DNA from: Desulfamplus sp.
GTDB taxonomy: Bacteria; Desulfobacterota; Desulfobacteria; Desulfobacterales; Desulfobacteraceae
Length of the DNA stretch: 64,000 nt
Reading direction: 5' to 3'
NCBI GenBank assembly: GCA_015232455.1
Contig: JADFZQ010000017.1
Coordinates: forward strand, 1-64,000
Under the pieces are notes generated by a model that saw only the letters and a program-made list of their open reading frames with translations, was not told the origin of the DNA and searched no databases. The position numbers and the translations under genes are program-made. Position 1 is the first letter of the stretch, and each line of letters begins with the position of its first letter. Of the stretch, positions 23,136-33,666 are shown one piece after another.

Positions 23136-25409
23136 TCAATCTTTAAACTTAAATGTCAACTCATCGTCTTTGACTGCAATCGAAACATTCCCACCTTTTT
23201 CAAGGTTACCAAAAAGAATCTCATCAGTTAAGACATCTTTTATTTTTGTCTGAATCAGGCGATCTAATGGTCTTGCACCAAATTTAGGATTATGACCTTT
23301 TTCAGCAAGCCATGAACGAACTTTTGGAGTATATTTTAAAGAGACATTTTTATTAGCAAGAAGCTCTTTTAACTCCTTCATGCCCTTATCAACAATAAGC
23401 TCCATAACCTCTTGCGATAACGGATTAAATTGCACAACAGAATCAAGACGATTTCTAAATTCAGGGCTGAAAAGTTTTTCTACAGCTTTAATGCCTTTAG
23501 AGTTTACATCAGAGGGTTGTTGCTCTCCAAAACCAATTTTATTGGAACTCATCTCTCTTGCACCTGCATTTGAGGTCATAATTAGAACCACATTTCTAAA
23601 ATCAGCAGCTTTACCATTGTTGTCGGTCAAAGTCGCATAATCCATAACTTGAAGCAAAATATTAAAAAGGTCTTGGTGTGCTTTTTCTATCTCATCTAAC
23701 AGAAGGACGCAGTGTGGATTTTTTCTTATGCTATCAGTTAAAATTCCGCCTTGCTCAAAGCCGATATATCCGGGAGGTGCCCCAATAAGCCTTGAAACAG
23801 CGTGCTTTTCCATATATTCGCTCATATCAAATCTAAGAAATTTCACCCCCATATTAAGAGCAAGCTGTTTTGCAACTTCAGTTTTCCCAACACCTGTAGG
23901 ACCCGTGAACAAAAAAGATCCAATTGGACGACCCGGTGCTGATAACCCTGCTCTTGACCGCTTTATGCAAGTTGACAATGTGGATATGGCACTATCTTGA
24001 CCAAAAATCACCTGAGAAAGTTTTTTATCTAAATTTTCAAGGTTTGTTTTATCTGATGCTGTAATTGTAGTTGCTGGGATTTTTGCCATCTTTGCAACTG
24101 TCTTCTCAATATCTCCAGCAAGAACATTTTTGCGTCTTGTATCACCTGAAAGGCGGATAAGTGAGCCTGTTTCGTCAATTACATCAATTGCTTTATCTGG
24201 CAGAAATCTGTCATTAATATGTTTGGCTGATAATTTTGCAGCAGCTTCAAGAGCTTCATTTGTGTAGTTTAACTGGTGGTGGTCTTCGTAGCAGCTTTTC
24301 AACCCTTTGAGTATTTCAATTGTCTCTTCAACAGATGGTTCTGGAACCTCTATCTTTTCAAAACGTCTTGTAAGTGCACGATCTTTTTCAAAATAATTTT
24401 TATACTCTTCATAAGTTGTAGAACCAACGCATCTTAAATTTCCAGATGCAAGAGCCGGCTTTAAAATATTTGAAGCATCTAAAGAGCCGCTGCTTGTTGC
24501 TCCAGCCCCAACAACTGTGTGAATCTCATCTATGAACAACAGTGCATTTTTCTTTGCCTCAAGTGCGTCAATTACATCTTTAAGCCTCTGCTCAAAATCG
24601 CCTCTGTATTTAGTGCCAGCAAGCAAAGCCCCCATATCAAGAGCAAACATCTCAGATGTTTGCAAAAATTCAGGCACTTCACCTTGAACAGATTTTAAGG
24701 CAATACCTTCTGCTATTGCGGTTTTGCCAACACCAGGGTCTCCTACAAATACTGGATTATTTTTGCGTCTTCTGCATAAAACCTGCATAGCCCGTTCAAT
24801 TTCATTAACTCGACCAATAAGAGGATCAATCTTTCCATTACGAGCTTTTTCAAGAAGATCAGTTGTAAACATTGCAAGTGGGTCTTGCTGATTCTCTTGT
24901 TCTTGGTTTTGTCCTTTATCTCCTTGCTGAGGTTGGGATTGCGGCTGATTAGAACCTGCTTTCTTGTTTTGGGTTGATGTTGAACGTTCGTTGTGGGAGA
25001 TATATTTTAAAAGTGCGAGACGGGTAAGTCCCTCTGATTCAAGGTAGTATGCAGCATGAGAATCTTTTTCCTGAAAAATTGATGCAAGCACATCTCCAAG
25101 TGTTATGTGACTTTTTGATGCTGATTTTGCATGGTTCACAGCTCTTTGAATTGTCCGTTGAAATCCAATGGTTTGCTGAAGAACATAATCGCTTCCTTCT
25201 TTAACGCTCTCCATTTTATCTTTGAAAAAGAGATCAAGATGTTTCTTTATTGCTTCAGGGCTTCCTCCACAATTTTTGACTGTTTTATAACCTTCTCCGC
25301 TATGCAAAATAGCATAAAGCATATGCTCCACAGATACATATTCATGCCGTCTTCTTTTTGCCTCTTTTACAGCAAAACCAAGTGTAGAACTCAACTCTTT
25401 GCTTATCAT
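23136..25409 (-). CDS. clpA: ATP-dependent Clp protease ATP-binding subunit ClpA
   Basis: AAA+ unfoldase that feeds substrates to ClpP. The start at 25409 is preferred because AAGGAG lies six bases upstream; the ATG six bases earlier overlaps that site. There are two N-terminal Clp repeats (residues 1-150, [18 protein letters not shown]). D1 has Walker [10 protein letters not shown] and [15 protein letters not shown]2 has [25 protein letters not shown] and an IGFG-type ClpP-docking loop (NKIGFGEQQ). Between the N domain and D1 lies a Gln/Asn-rich linker ([20 protein letters not shown]). clpS sits directly upstream, as in many proteobacteria. Confidence 0.96.
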   Translation of the reverse strand: MISKELSSTLGFAVKEAKRRRHEYVSVEHMLYAILHSGEGYKTVKNCGGSPEAIKKHLDLFFKDKMESVKEGSDYVLQQTIGFQRTIQRAVNHAKSASKSHITLGDVLASIFQEKDSHAAYYLESEGLTRLALLKYISHNERSTSTQNKKAGSNQPQSQPQQGDKGQNQEQENQQDPLAMFTTDLLEKARNGKIDPLIGRVNEIERAMQVLCRRRKNNPVFVGDPGVGKTAIAEGIALKSVQGEVPEFLQTSEMFALDMGALLAGTKYRGDFEQRLKDVIDALEAKKNALLFIDEIHTVVGAGATSSGSLDASNILKPALASGNLRCVGSTTYEEYKNYFEKDRALTRRFEKIEVPEPSVEETIEILKGLKSCYEDHHQLNYTNEALEAAAKLSAKHINDRFLPDKAIDVIDETGSLIRLSGDTRRKNVLAGDIEKTVAKMAKIPATTITASDKTNLENLDKKLSQVIFGQDSAISTLSTCIKRSRAGLSAPGRPIGSFLFTGPTGVGKTEVAKQLALNMGVKFLRFDMSEYMEKHAVSRLIGAPPGYIGFEQGGILTDSIRKNPHCVLLLDEIEKAHQDLFNILLQVMDYATLTDNNGKAADFRNVVLIMTSNAGAREMSSNKIGFGEQQPSDVNSKGIKAVEKLFSPEFRNRLDSVVQFNPLSQEVMELIVDKGMKELKELLANKNVSLKYTPKVRSWLAEKGHNPKFGARPLDRLIQTKIKDVLTDEILFGNLEKGGNVSIAVKDDELTFKFKD

Positions 25410-25418
25410 AACCATCTC

Positions 25419-25464
25419 CTTGAACTATTCCTTTTCAATTTTCTTGAACTATTCTTTTTCAATT
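25419..25464. repeat. short tandem duplication at the clpS-clpA junction
   Basis: Two 22-base copies of CTTGAACTATT(C/T) followed by CTTTTCAATT-type sequence lie 24 bases apart, with one mismatch. The right copy contains the clpS stop codon; the left lies just before the clpA ribosome site. This is a local duplication of the clpS 3' end, probably neutral, which spaces the two genes. Confidence 0.75.
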
Positions 25465-25763
25465 GTGCTTTTAAGAGGAAACTCTCTCTCTCTTGCAAGT
25501 GTGTGAACCGTATTGACCTTGGTTTCAGCAACATCTCTTGTATAGATACCACAGATACCTCTTCCCTTTTCATGCACATTTAGCATAATCTGAGTCGCAA
25601 TTTCAAATGATTTACCAAAAACCTTCATCAGAATCTCAACAACAAAATCCATAGTTGTATAGTCGTCGTTGTGTAAAATAACCTTATACATAGGAGGCTG
25701 TCCATCTTTAGAATCTGAATCTGATGATATTTTCTTTTTTGTTTCAGCATCTATAGTTGCCAT
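25449..25763 (-). CDS. clpS: ClpS adaptor for ClpA
   Basis: A 104-residue adaptor that brings N-end-rule substrates to ClpAP. The hallmark [20 protein letters not shown] (residues 26-45) holds the N-degron pocket Asn-Asp-Asp. [20 protein letters not shown] and [14 protein letters not shown] complete the fold. The N-terminal 24 residues are a polar flexible extension, as usual. It is transcribed just ahead of clpA. Confidence 0.96.
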   Translation of the reverse strand: MATIDAETKKKISSDSDSKDGQPPMYKVILHNDDYTTMDFVVEILMKVFGKSFEIATQIMLNVHEKGRGICGIYTRDVAETKVNTVHTLAREREFPLKSTIEKE

Positions 25764-25784
25764 TTAGAACACTCCTCTTTCAGG

Positions 25785-26192
25785 TTATAAATCATTACTA
25801 TCCCATATAGTAGATAAATGTCTTGAATTTGTAATCACGGGGTCATTGGTTAATAATGTTAATCCTATATTTGCAGCAGTTCCAGCAATTAATCGATCAT
25901 GCAGCTCAGGAATATCATCAATATCAAAGCTCTTAATGATAATCTCGTAAGTAAGTGGCATAATTTCTATTGTTTTATGGATTAAACAATAATCTATTAC
26001 AGTGTTTAAATTTATATCAATACGATTACGTTGAGATAAATAGCCAATTTCTGCTAAAGCTATAGCTGGTATGTATAAATAGGTATTACCACGCTCTGCT
26101 TCTTCAAAAATCTGACGAATGCGTTTTGGCAGCTTACGTTGTTCAAGCATTAAAACAATAGCCATCGTGTCAGCAACAAATCCATCACTCAT
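25785..26192 (-). CDS. PIN-domain ribonuclease toxin (VapC-like)
   Basis: About 135 residues from the ATG at 26192, chosen because it follows the antitoxin stop by four bases. A longer frame to 26234 would overlap the antitoxin by about 38 bases. The PIN acidic residues are visible: Asp in FVADTMAIV near the N-terminus, Glu in ALAEIGYL, Asp in ELHDRLIAGTA, and Asp in LLTNDPVI at the C-terminal end. These bind the metal ions used to cut RNA. Together with the small upstream gene this forms a type II toxin-antitoxin pair, inserted between clpS and secA. Confidence 0.88.
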   Translation of the reverse strand: MSDGFVADTMAIVLMLEQRKLPKRIRQIFEEAERGNTYLYIPAIALAEIGYLSQRNRIDINLNTVIDYCLIHKTIEIMPLTYEIIIKSFDIDDIPELHDRLIAGTAANIGLTLLTNDPVITNSRHLSTIWDSNDL

Positions 26193-26196
26193 AAAG

Positions 26197-26460
26197 TTAT
26201 ATCTCTTTGGGATATATTTTTTTATAATCAGCAAATTCCTCTTCTAAATGGATTAAAGATGTTGTCTCTAAAACAGATAGCTCTTTTTCCATAGTTTGGT
26301 CTGTTAGATCATTTTTGGATGTTATTGAATTTTGCTCTCTGGATTTAATAAATCTTATAAAATCCAATACTGTCTGCAAAGAGTTCCATGACAAACCATT
26401 AGTCTCTTTTAATATAGTCTGTTCTAACTCCATTGAGTGTTTCAAATTTGCTGTAATCAT
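26197..26460 (-). CDS. putative antitoxin of the PIN toxin
   Basis: An 87-residue, mostly helical and acidic protein (LSWNSLQTVLDFIRFIKSRE, then a flexible C-terminus with MEKELSVLETTSLIHLEEEF). The layout resembles DUF2281-type or similar antitoxins: an N-terminal dimerising/DNA-binding part and a C-terminal tail that wraps the toxin. The gene lies directly upstream of the PIN toxin, the usual order, and would autoregulate the pair if the analogy holds. The exact family is uncertain. Confidence 0.7.
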   Translation of the reverse strand: MITANLKHSMELEQTILKETNGLSWNSLQTVLDFIRFIKSREQNSITSKNDLTDQTMEKELSVLETTSLIHLEEEFADYKKIYPKEI

Positions 26461-26534
26461 ATATCCACCTTGTTTCTATTCTTTAAACCTCACACATCTT
26501 TTTAATCTTTAAGCCCAACACTTATTTCTATTTT

Positions 26535-29138
26535 TTAAGCCCCGCAACATCTCTTATACTTCTTGCCACTACCGCATGGACATGGATCGTTTCTTCCTGT
26601 TTTAGGCTCGCTTCGTTTTACAGGCTCTTTTACCTGTGAGCCATCTGAATGTGAAAGGATTAGGTTTTCATTTTTGGGTCTTTGCATTCTCTGAATCTCG
26701 TCAGGCTGAACCATCTGAACCCTAAAGATGATCTGCAAGGTCTCCTCTTTTATCCTATCAATTAGACCTTGAAACATCTCATATCCCTCTTTTTTGTAGA
26801 TAACTAAGGGATTTTGTTGAGCATAGCTTCTAAGTCCAATACCCTCTTTTAGGTGATCCATATTAAGAAGATGCTCTTTCCAAAGAGTGTCAACAGTTCT
26901 GAGCATAATATATTTTTCAAGCTGTCTTAGTTCATTCTCACCAATGAGAGATTCTTGCTCTTGATATTTGTCCATAACTTTATCAAGTATAAAATTACCC
27001 GTACTTGCAGCGTCAAGATAAGATTTAGAATAGTCAGACTTTGAAGGGTTAGATTGTAAAATGTCAGATTCTGATTTTTGACTTTCGGAATCTGAACCTG
27101 ACTGTTGTGAAAAAATTGAAACATCAATGTTTGTGTTAAACTGGCGGTTAATTGAATCGCAAAGCCCCTGCAAATCCCACTCTGAAACAGGAATCTTCTC
27201 CTCTTCAAACTCTTCAAAAATTGCCCAACAACGCTCTTCAATCATGTCTGTAAAAATCTCTTTAAGATTCTCACCTTGCAGTAGCTCTCTTCTTTGACGA
27301 TAGATAACTTCACGCTGCTGATTCATAACATCGTCATACTCAATGAGCTGCTTTCTTATCTCAAAGTTATGTCCCTCTACTTTTGATTGAGCGTTTTCAA
27401 TTGCTCGGCTTATAAGTGGGTGTTCAATCGGCTCACCTTCATCAATTCCTAAACGATCCATAATTTTTGTGATACGCTCTCCACCAAAAATTCTTAAAAG
27501 ATCGTCTTCAAGCGATAGATAGAACCTTGAAGAGCCTTCATCTCCTTGACGACCAGAACGACCTCTAAGCTGATTATCAATTCGCCTTGATTCATGGCGT
27601 GATGTGCCAAGTATATGAAGCCCGCCAAGCTCTTTTACACCCTCTCCAAGCACAATATCAGTTCCACGACCAGCCATGTTGGTCGATATTGTTACAGCTC
27701 CTTTTTGACCAGCAGCAGCAACAATTTCAGCCTCTGCTTTGTGATGTTTTGCATTCAAAACCGTGTGCTTTATTCCACGCTTTTCAAGCTGTTTGCTTAA
27801 ATCCTCTGACACATCAATTGATATTGTTCCAACAAGAACTGGCTGACCTTTTTTGTGAAGCTGAATAATCTCTTTGATTGCTGCCTCATATTTCTCTTTT
27901 TTGGTCTTATAGATAACATCAGGAAAATCTTTCCTGATCATTGTTCTATGTGTTGGAATTACAAGAACATCTAAGTTATAGATTTTTTTAAATTCAGCAG
28001 CTTCAGTCTCAGCAGTTCCTGTCATGCCGCTTAATTTATTATACATTCTAAAATAGTTCTGGAATGTTATAGATGCAAGTGTCTGGTTTTCGTTGGCAAT
28101 TTTAACATTTTCTTTTGCTTCAAGTGCCTGATGAAGCCCATCGCTGTAACGTCTTCCCTCCATGAGTCTGCCTGTAAATTCGTCAACAATCACAACCTCA
28201 TTATCTTTTACAATATAGTCAACGTCTCGCTTAAACATTGTGTGAGCTTTAAGTGCCTGATTAAGGTGATGTAGAACCTCAATGTTGTTTGGATCGTAAA
28301 GATTTTCAACTCCAAGAAATTTCTCACCCTTTGCAACACCAGCTTCAGTTAGAGTAACGCTCTTTGCCTCTTCATCAACATTATAATCAATCTCATTTTT
28401 AAAAGCTGGAATAATTGTGTTGACCTGCTGATAAAGGTTTGTTGATTTTTCTGCTGCCCCTGAAATTATAAGAGGAGTTCTTGCCTCATCAATCAAAATA
28501 CTGTCAACCTCGTCAACAATTGCAAAGTTAAGTTCTCCTTGGGCAAGAGACTCTTTGTCAAACTTCATGTTATCTCGAAGATAGTCAAAACCAAATTCGT
28601 TATTTGTGCCGTAGGTTATATCAGCACTGTATGCCTCTTTTCTTTCAGAATCGTTTAGATTATGAAGAATAACACCAACACGAAGACCTAAAAAACCATA
28701 AATGGCATTCATCCACTCTGCATCGCGTTTTGCCAAATAGTCATTGACAGTAACTATATGAACGCCTTTGCCAGACAAGGAGTTAAGATAGGCTGGAAGG
28801 GTTGCCATCAAGGTTTTTCCTTCACCTGTTTTCATTTCAGCAATCATGCCTTTGTGAAGAGCAATACCGCCAATAAGCTGAACATCAAAATGACGCATTT
28901 TAAGTGTTCTAAGAGACGCTTCACGAACAAGAGCAAATGCTTCTGGCAAAATATCGTCAAGAGTCTCACCTTGTGAAATACGGCTCTTGAACTCCAAAGT
29001 CTTATCTGACATTTGTTGGTCAGTTAGCTTCTGCATTTCTGGTTCAAGTGTGTTAATCAGCTCTATTGTGGGCATGATCTTTTTTATAGCCCTGTCATTA
29101 TTTGATCCAAATATCTTTGTAAGTAGTTTGAATACCAT
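26535..29138 (-). CDS. secA: preprotein translocase ATPase SecA
   Basis: Motor that drives unfolded proteins through SecYEG. At 867 residues it has a full domain set. NBD1 has Walker A MKTGEGKT with the DEAD-like [20 protein letters not shown]. The preprotein-binding domain, NBD2 ([33 protein letters not shown]) and the helical scaffold follow, and a C-terminal SEC-C zinc motif ([13 protein letters not shown]) ends the protein. Low-complexity Ser/Asp/Gln sequence ([20 protein letters not shown]) is inserted in the C-terminal half near residues 690-715. The gene stands between the toxin-antitoxin pair and argC, with a palindrome upstream. Confidence 0.97.
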   Translation of the reverse strand: MVFKLLTKIFGSNNDRAIKKIMPTIELINTLEPEMQKLTDQQMSDKTLEFKSRISQGETLDDILPEAFALVREASLRTLKMRHFDVQLIGGIALHKGMIAEMKTGEGKTLMATLPAYLNSLSGKGVHIVTVNDYLAKRDAEWMNAIYGFLGLRVGVILHNLNDSERKEAYSADITYGTNNEFGFDYLRDNMKFDKESLAQGELNFAIVDEVDSILIDEARTPLIISGAAEKSTNLYQQVNTIIPAFKNEIDYNVDEEAKSVTLTEAGVAKGEKFLGVENLYDPNNIEVLHHLNQALKAHTMFKRDVDYIVKDNEVVIVDEFTGRLMEGRRYSDGLHQALEAKENVKIANENQTLASITFQNYFRMYNKLSGMTGTAETEAAEFKKIYNLDVLVIPTHRTMIRKDFPDVIYKTKKEKYEAAIKEIIQLHKKGQPVLVGTISIDVSEDLSKQLEKRGIKHTVLNAKHHKAEAEIVAAAGQKGAVTISTNMAGRGTDIVLGEGVKELGGLHILGTSRHESRRIDNQLRGRSGRQGDEGSSRFYLSLEDDLLRIFGGERITKIMDRLGIDEGEPIEHPLISRAIENAQSKVEGHNFEIRKQLIEYDDVMNQQREVIYRQRRELLQGENLKEIFTDMIEERCWAIFEEFEEEKIPVSEWDLQGLCDSINRQFNTNIDVSIFSQQSGSDSESQKSESDILQSNPSKSDYSKSYLDAASTGNFILDKVMDKYQEQESLIGENELRQLEKYIMLRTVDTLWKEHLLNMDHLKEGIGLRSYAQQNPLVIYKKEGYEMFQGLIDRIKEETLQIIFRVQMVQPDEIQRMQRPKNENLILSHSDGSQVKEPVKRSEPKTGRNDPCPCGSGKKYKRCCGA

Positions 29139-29213
29139 AGGATTTTTTTATGCCTTTATTTTATTTGGTGATTATACAAAACATTTTGAAGATTGCTGAC
29201 CATATTAACCATG

Positions 29214-29246
29214 AGATTTGACAAATTCTAAAAAGTTGTCAAATCT
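29214..29246. repeat. dispersed GATTTGACAAC-type palindrome
   Basis: AGATTTGACAA and TTGTCAAATCT form perfect 11-base outer arms around an imperfect centre. It lies in the gap between secA and argC (both minus strand), 32 bases after the argC stop, where it could act as a transcription pause. Confidence 0.75.
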
Positions 29247-29277
29247 GAATTTTTCAATCTGCTTTGCATAGCATTAT

Positions 29278-30522
29278 TTATATTGCACCCGGGATAAGTT
29301 GCAGTCCTGCCTTCTCATCAATGCCAAACATTATATTCATATTCTGCACAGCCTGACCCGATGCACCTTTAAGAATGTTATCAATGGCAGAGACTATAAT
29401 TACTCTTGAAGATTTGTCATCAACCCAAAATCCAATATCACAGAAATTTGTTCCTCTGACATGAGCTGTATCAGGGAATTTGCCTTTTGGAAGAACTCTT
29501 ACAAAAAATTTATCTTTATAGTATCTTTCAAAAATCTTTAAAATATTTTCATGGATTGAAATATCTTTGCCATTGCAGCTGCAACTCTTTTTAAATTCGT
29601 CCGATATTTCAGCATAAATCGTAGTCAACATGCCTCTGCTCATTGGCAGAAGGTGAGGCACAAAGGTTATTTTTATTTTTTCTTCTGCATTATTTGATAA
29701 AATAGCTGAGTCATTGGCATTGTGAACTGTTAAATTTGCTTGATTGGACAAACGTGCATGATAAGAGAGAATCTCCTCCATCTCTGGAACATGGCGATGG
29801 TTTCCAACTTTGTATGGCTTAAAAGATTCTGCAACTTCGCAATAATGTGAGGTTAGGGATAAAGAACGACCTGCTCCGCTTACTCCAGACTTTGAGTCTG
29901 AAATAATACCCTCTTTTTTAATTACCCCTTCGCTTATAAGTGGGATTGTAGGCAGAAGAAAACTTGTTGGATAGCAACCAGGGTTTCCAATAAGATTAGC
30001 ACTTTTTGCTATATCAAACTTTTCTCTTGCTGACTTTCCACCTATTTCTGTCTGTTTTGTTCCAGCAATTTCATCTTTGTATATCTCACTCAAACCATAA
30101 ACAGCATGTTTAAGAAGCTCTGGGCAAGAGTGTTTTTGGTAGGTCTCTTGATACGCTGCAAGATTTTTGAATCTGAAATCTGCTGAAAGATCAATAACTT
30201 TTATGTTGTTTTCTAAGAAAATTGGTGCATACTGCATTGAAATTTTATGAGGAAGTGCAAGAAATATGCAGTCAACTCTACCAAATAGATTTTCTGGCTT
30301 CATCTCTTCGCACTTAATATTTACAATATTTCTAAGCGATGGAAAGATATTTTCCAAAGATTCCCCAGCGTAAGACCTTGAAGTAACTGCAACAAGTTCA
30401 CAATACGGGTGTCCAACAATCAATTTAACAAGTTCAGCTCCTGTATAACCAGTTGCACCAGCAATCGCTACTCTAACTTTTTTATATTCTGAATTTGTTG
30501 TTTTGCATTCTATATTTATCAT
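29278..30522 (-). CDS. argC: N-acetyl-gamma-glutamyl-phosphate reductase
   Basis: Third step of arginine synthesis: NADPH-dependent reduction of N-acetylglutamyl phosphate to the semialdehyde. The NADP-binding start VRVAIAGATGYTGAELVKL (residues 16-34) and the catalytic cysteine in LIGNPGCYPTS (Cys183) are clear. VRGTNFCDIGFWVD and a C-terminal KGASGQAVQNMN complete the signature. At 414 residues it is longer than the usual ~345. The extra length is in polar insertions near 154-172 (AGTKQTEIGGKSAREKF) and about 260-275 (NANDSAILSNNAEEK). No other arg gene is adjacent. Confidence 0.95.
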   Translation of the reverse strand: MINIECKTTNSEYKKVRVAIAGATGYTGAELVKLIVGHPYCELVAVTSRSYAGESLENIFPSLRNIVNIKCEEMKPENLFGRVDCIFLALPHKISMQYAPIFLENNIKVIDLSADFRFKNLAAYQETYQKHSCPELLKHAVYGLSEIYKDEIAGTKQTEIGGKSAREKFDIAKSANLIGNPGCYPTSFLLPTIPLISEGVIKKEGIISDSKSGVSGAGRSLSLTSHYCEVAESFKPYKVGNHRHVPEMEEILSYHARLSNQANLTVHNANDSAILSNNAEEKIKITFVPHLLPMSRGMLTTIYAEISDEFKKSCSCNGKDISIHENILKIFERYYKDKFFVRVLPKGKFPDTAHVRGTNFCDIGFWVDDKSSRVIIVSAIDNILKGASGQAVQNMNIMFGIDEKAGLQLIPGAI

Positions 30523-30580
30523 GTTATATCCTAAATTAAATTTGTTATTTTGTAAAAAAGAGAGAAATTACCTTAACAGA

Positions 30581-30628
30581 TATCTTAATGTTTGACAACT
30601 TTCTAAGGAGTTCTCAAACATTTAAGAT
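30581..30628. repeat. imperfect palindrome related to the GATTTGACAAC family
   Basis: TATCTTAA...TGTTTGA pairs with TCAAACATTTAAGATA around the centre CAACTTTCTAAGGAGTTC. The core TTTGACAACTT recalls the 12379-12411 repeat, while the outer arms differ. It lies between divergent argC and the radical SAM gene and could overlap their promoters. Confidence 0.55.
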
Positions 30629-30680
30629 AATCAAACTTACTACTATATAGGCTTAATAGTTAAATATAAATTTGGGTAAA

Positions 30681-32294
30681 ATGCTTTTAATATATCCCCC
30701 AGTTGCTAAAATATCTGAACCCCCGCCAGGAGTTGCACTCTTAGCAGGCTCACTTGAAGCTAATAATATACATTGTAAAGTAGTTGATGCAAATATTCAA
30801 GCAATGCTATGGCTTGCCAAAAGTGCCTCCTACAACGACAATTGGAGCAAAAGAGCTATTACCAACCTTGATCGAAACATCTTTGAACTTAAAGATATTG
30901 CCCTTTACAAGAACATGGAACGATACCGTCAAAGAGTTATAGATTTTAATAGAGCCATAAATATAGCACCTAATAGACGTTTCAACATCTCTCTTTCTGA
31001 CTACACCGATTATAAACTTACTCCTCTAAAAAGTGAGGATCTGCTTATATCTGCCCAAAGCTACCGAGAAAATCCTTTTTATCCATTTTTTGAAAGCCAA
31101 CTTTCTAAAATAATTGAAAATTATTCAAATAACCTTAAAGAGTTCCCAACTCAAGACAAACAGTACTCAAATGAAGTTAAAAGATACTCGCCTGATTATA
31201 TTGGAATATCTTTGTGTTATCTAAGTCAAGCCCTGACAGCTTTTGCCCTTGTAGGCTGGATAAAAAAACAGTTCCCTAAGAGTAAAATCATAATGGGTGG
31301 AGGGCTTGTAACATCATGGATGAGTATGCCTACATGGAGTAACCCGTTCAAGGGTCTTATTGACTACATGGTGAAGGGTAGGGGAGAAGAGGCAGTTGTT
31401 AATTTGTGTAGACAAGGAACTGAAAAAAATAAGATATACCAACCCGAATATACACCAAACTTTGATTTTTCTGAGTGGGAACAATATATTGCACCTGGTC
31501 GAATTCTTCCACTAAGAACATCAAGCGGATGCTACTGGAATAGATGTCGCTTCTGCCCTGAAAAAGCTGAGGGCAATCTTTACAAACCAGAAAAAAGCAG
31601 CAAACTTTTAGATAATATTCAATATCTTGTTAATAAATACCACCCAAGTTATATCCATTTTATTGATGATGCTATCTCTCCATCTTTTTTGAAATCTCTT
31701 ATTAATCAAGGTGCTGCTAATCAAGGTGCTGACTCAAGCTTACAAGAGCCTAAGTTTGAATGGTATGGTTTTCTAAGATTTACAAAAGAGCTTGCTGACC
31801 CTGATTTTTGCAACGCTCTTTATCGTTCGGGGTGTAGGTTGCTCAAACTTGGACTTGAATCAGGAGAGCAGGCTGTTCTTGATAGAATGGAAAAAGGAAC
31901 TGATTTAAATTTAGCTTCTAATATCTTGAAATGCCTTAAAAAGGCTGGAATTCATACATATATTTATCTACTTTTTGGCACGCAGTTTGAAGATGAAACA
32001 GATGCTGAAGAAACTCTTGATTATGTTGCTACTCACAGTAACGAAATATCCTTTATTAACATTGCGATATTTAACTTGCCAAGGTTTAGTGAAGATGCAG
32101 CAACTCTTGAGACATCCCTATTTTCTGAAGGTGATCTTTCACTCTATCTAAACTTTAAACACCCTAAGGGTTGGGATAGAAAGAAAGTAAGACTTTTTAT
32201 TGAGAGGAAATTCAAAAAACACTCTGAAATTAGGAAAATTTTAAAAAATGATCCTCCATTTTTCACATCTAACCATGCAATGTTTATGATATGA
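30681..32294 (+). CDS. cobalamin-binding radical SAM enzyme
   Basis: A B12-dependent radical SAM protein of about 537 residues. The N-terminus has the cobalamin-domain pattern (LLIYPPVAKISEPPPGVALL, then IIMGGGLVTSWM). The central radical SAM cluster motif GCYWNRCRFCPE has Cys spacing x4-x2, a form known in this class in place of the classical x3-x2. GLESGEQAVLDRMEKGT and LFGTQFEDETDAEETL follow. Substrates of such enzymes include methylations and ring rearrangements of secondary metabolites and cofactors; none can be named here. A TTG at 30672 is an alternative start, and the ATG is used since neither has a clear ribosome site. A short repeat, NQGAANQGADS, lies near residue 345. Confidence 0.87.
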   Translation: MLLIYPPVAKISEPPPGVALLAGSLEANNIHCKVVDANIQAMLWLAKSASYNDNWSKRAITNLDRNIFELKDIALYKNMERYRQRVIDFNRAINIAPNRRFNISLSDYTDYKLTPLKSEDLLISAQSYRENPFYPFFESQLSKIIENYSNNLKEFPTQDKQYSNEVKRYSPDYIGISLCYLSQALTAFALVGWIKKQFPKSKIIMGGGLVTSWMSMPTWSNPFKGLIDYMVKGRGEEAVVNLCRQGTEKNKIYQPEYTPNFDFSEWEQYIAPGRILPLRTSSGCYWNRCRFCPEKAEGNLYKPEKSSKLLDNIQYLVNKYHPSYIHFIDDAISPSFLKSLINQGAANQGADSSLQEPKFEWYGFLRFTKELADPDFCNALYRSGCRLLKLGLESGEQAVLDRMEKGTDLNLASNILKCLKKAGIHTYIYLLFGTQFEDETDAEETLDYVATHSNEISFINIAIFNLPRFSEDAATLETSLFSEGDLSLYLNFKHPKGWDRKKVRLFIERKFKKHSEIRKILKNDPPFFTSNHAMFMI

Positions 32295-32567
32295 TTTTAT
32301 ACCACAGATAATATTACACCTAAATATTTTATAATTACAGAAGCTATACATTGTAGAATAATGTGCCATGACTATCTAATCTCCAAAATTAGAGTTGCTG
32401 ATTTTGTTATTGACAATGATTAGGAGTTTTGATAGCAAATATCATTAATAATCTTATAATTACAAAAATGAGCAAAAGTATATATTGATTTTTATTGTCC
32501 ATAGCGTTCCTTTCGATCATTATATAGTAAATATATTTTATAGAAAATTAAGTTAGGAGATAGAGGT
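32295..32567. other. AT-rich non-coding gap
   Basis: I see no convincing reading frame of useful length here. The gap holds a repeated word, TTATAATTACA (near 32330 and 32454). TTAGGAGATAGAGGT directly before the ATG at 32568 is the ribosome site of the sensor gene. Promoters for the downstream locus probably lie here but none is clear. Confidence 0.4.
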
Positions 32568-33566
32568 ATGATTAGTATTTCATGTGGCTCATGTGGAAAG
32601 AATTATAGACTTGATCCAAAGATAATAAAATCGGGGAATGCGAAATTTACCTGCAAAAATTGTGGCTATATTACCCCTATTGATCCACATATTAATATAC
32701 AAGATCAAGGTAAAGGGTTATCTAAAACAGAGGCTATTACTCAAAAGACAGAAATTTCGACATCAAATCCTAATGTTTCTACATCCCAATCATCAACTCT
32801 AAAGCCAACAGTAGAATCAATTTCTAAGGCACAGACAGGTCAGTTCAGCCGTGATATACTTCAAGTAACATGGACAAATCGTCTTCAGATCAAGGTAAAT
32901 GCTGTGTTAATACCATTGATTATAGTTATTATGAGTATATTTGCTACAATTACATATATCACAGAAAAGCAAAAAATGGAGAGCGAGCTTCAAAAATCAT
33001 CTAAGGTTGTTGCTAAAAGGCTTTCAGTTTATCTTGTCGAAGCATTTTGGTCTCTTGATGATGAGATACTGCAAGAATCACTTAAATCGGAGATGATGGA
33101 TAATAACATCTATTCTATTAATTTAATTGACCGTAGCGGTAAAGTTGTTTATCTCGGCTACAAAAGGGATAAAGATTGGAATTTGACATCAAATAACTCT
33201 TCAATTGAAGGTAGTTATATAAAAGCAGAGGAGGGCATTATTAAAGATTCCAATAAGATAGGTAGTGTTGAGGTCTATTTGTCATCGGCTTTCTTCTTAG
33301 AGCAGTTTAATAAATCAATGTATAAACTTATAATTACGGCTTTGCTTCTTATTGTTGCTGTATCCCTCACTGCATCTGTAGTTCTTAACCAGATGATTCT
33401 TGCACCAATTCGTAGATTGACAGATATTGCGAACAAAATAAGTATTGGTAACCTTGAGCTTGAAATTCCCATAGAATCAAAAGATGAAATTGGCGTCTTA
33501 GCAGATGCCTTTGCAAGAATGAAGGTTAGTATGGCATTTGCGATAAAACAGTTAAGAAAGAGATAA
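32568..33566 (+). CDS. zinc-ribbon / HAMP membrane sensor without output domain
   Basis: A 332-residue membrane protein. Residues 1-40 are a MJ0042-type zinc ribbon (CGSCGKNYRL, CKNCGYI; Cys 6, 9, 29, 32) and must be cytoplasmic. A polar linker follows, then helix 1 (about 112-132), an extracytoplasmic domain of about 120 residues with QKSSKVVAKRLSVYLVEAFW, helix 2 (about 253-275), and a HAMP domain (APIRRLTDIANKISIGNLEL). It ends right after HAMP, with no kinase, cyclase or methyl-accepting domain. First gene of the GTPase locus. It may hand its signal to the GTPase module by protein contact. That last step is inference. Confidence 0.85.
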   Translation: MISISCGSCGKNYRLDPKIIKSGNAKFTCKNCGYITPIDPHINIQDQGKGLSKTEAITQKTEISTSNPNVSTSQSSTLKPTVESISKAQTGQFSRDILQVTWTNRLQIKVNAVLIPLIIVIMSIFATITYITEKQKMESELQKSSKVVAKRLSVYLVEAFWSLDDEILQESLKSEMMDNNIYSINLIDRSGKVVYLGYKRDKDWNLTSNNSSIEGSYIKAEEGIIKDSNKIGSVEVYLSSAFFLEQFNKSMYKLIITALLLIVAVSLTASVVLNQMILAPIRRLTDIANKISIGNLELEIPIESKDEIGVLADAFARMKVSMAFAIKQLRKR

Positions 33567-33666
33567 TTTTTATTGATTGATTATTTTTAAATATATTTTT
33601 ACACATTTATTTTTTGTATTGTTTTTTTTTATTGTTGTTTTACTTGATAGACTATAGAGGATCGAC

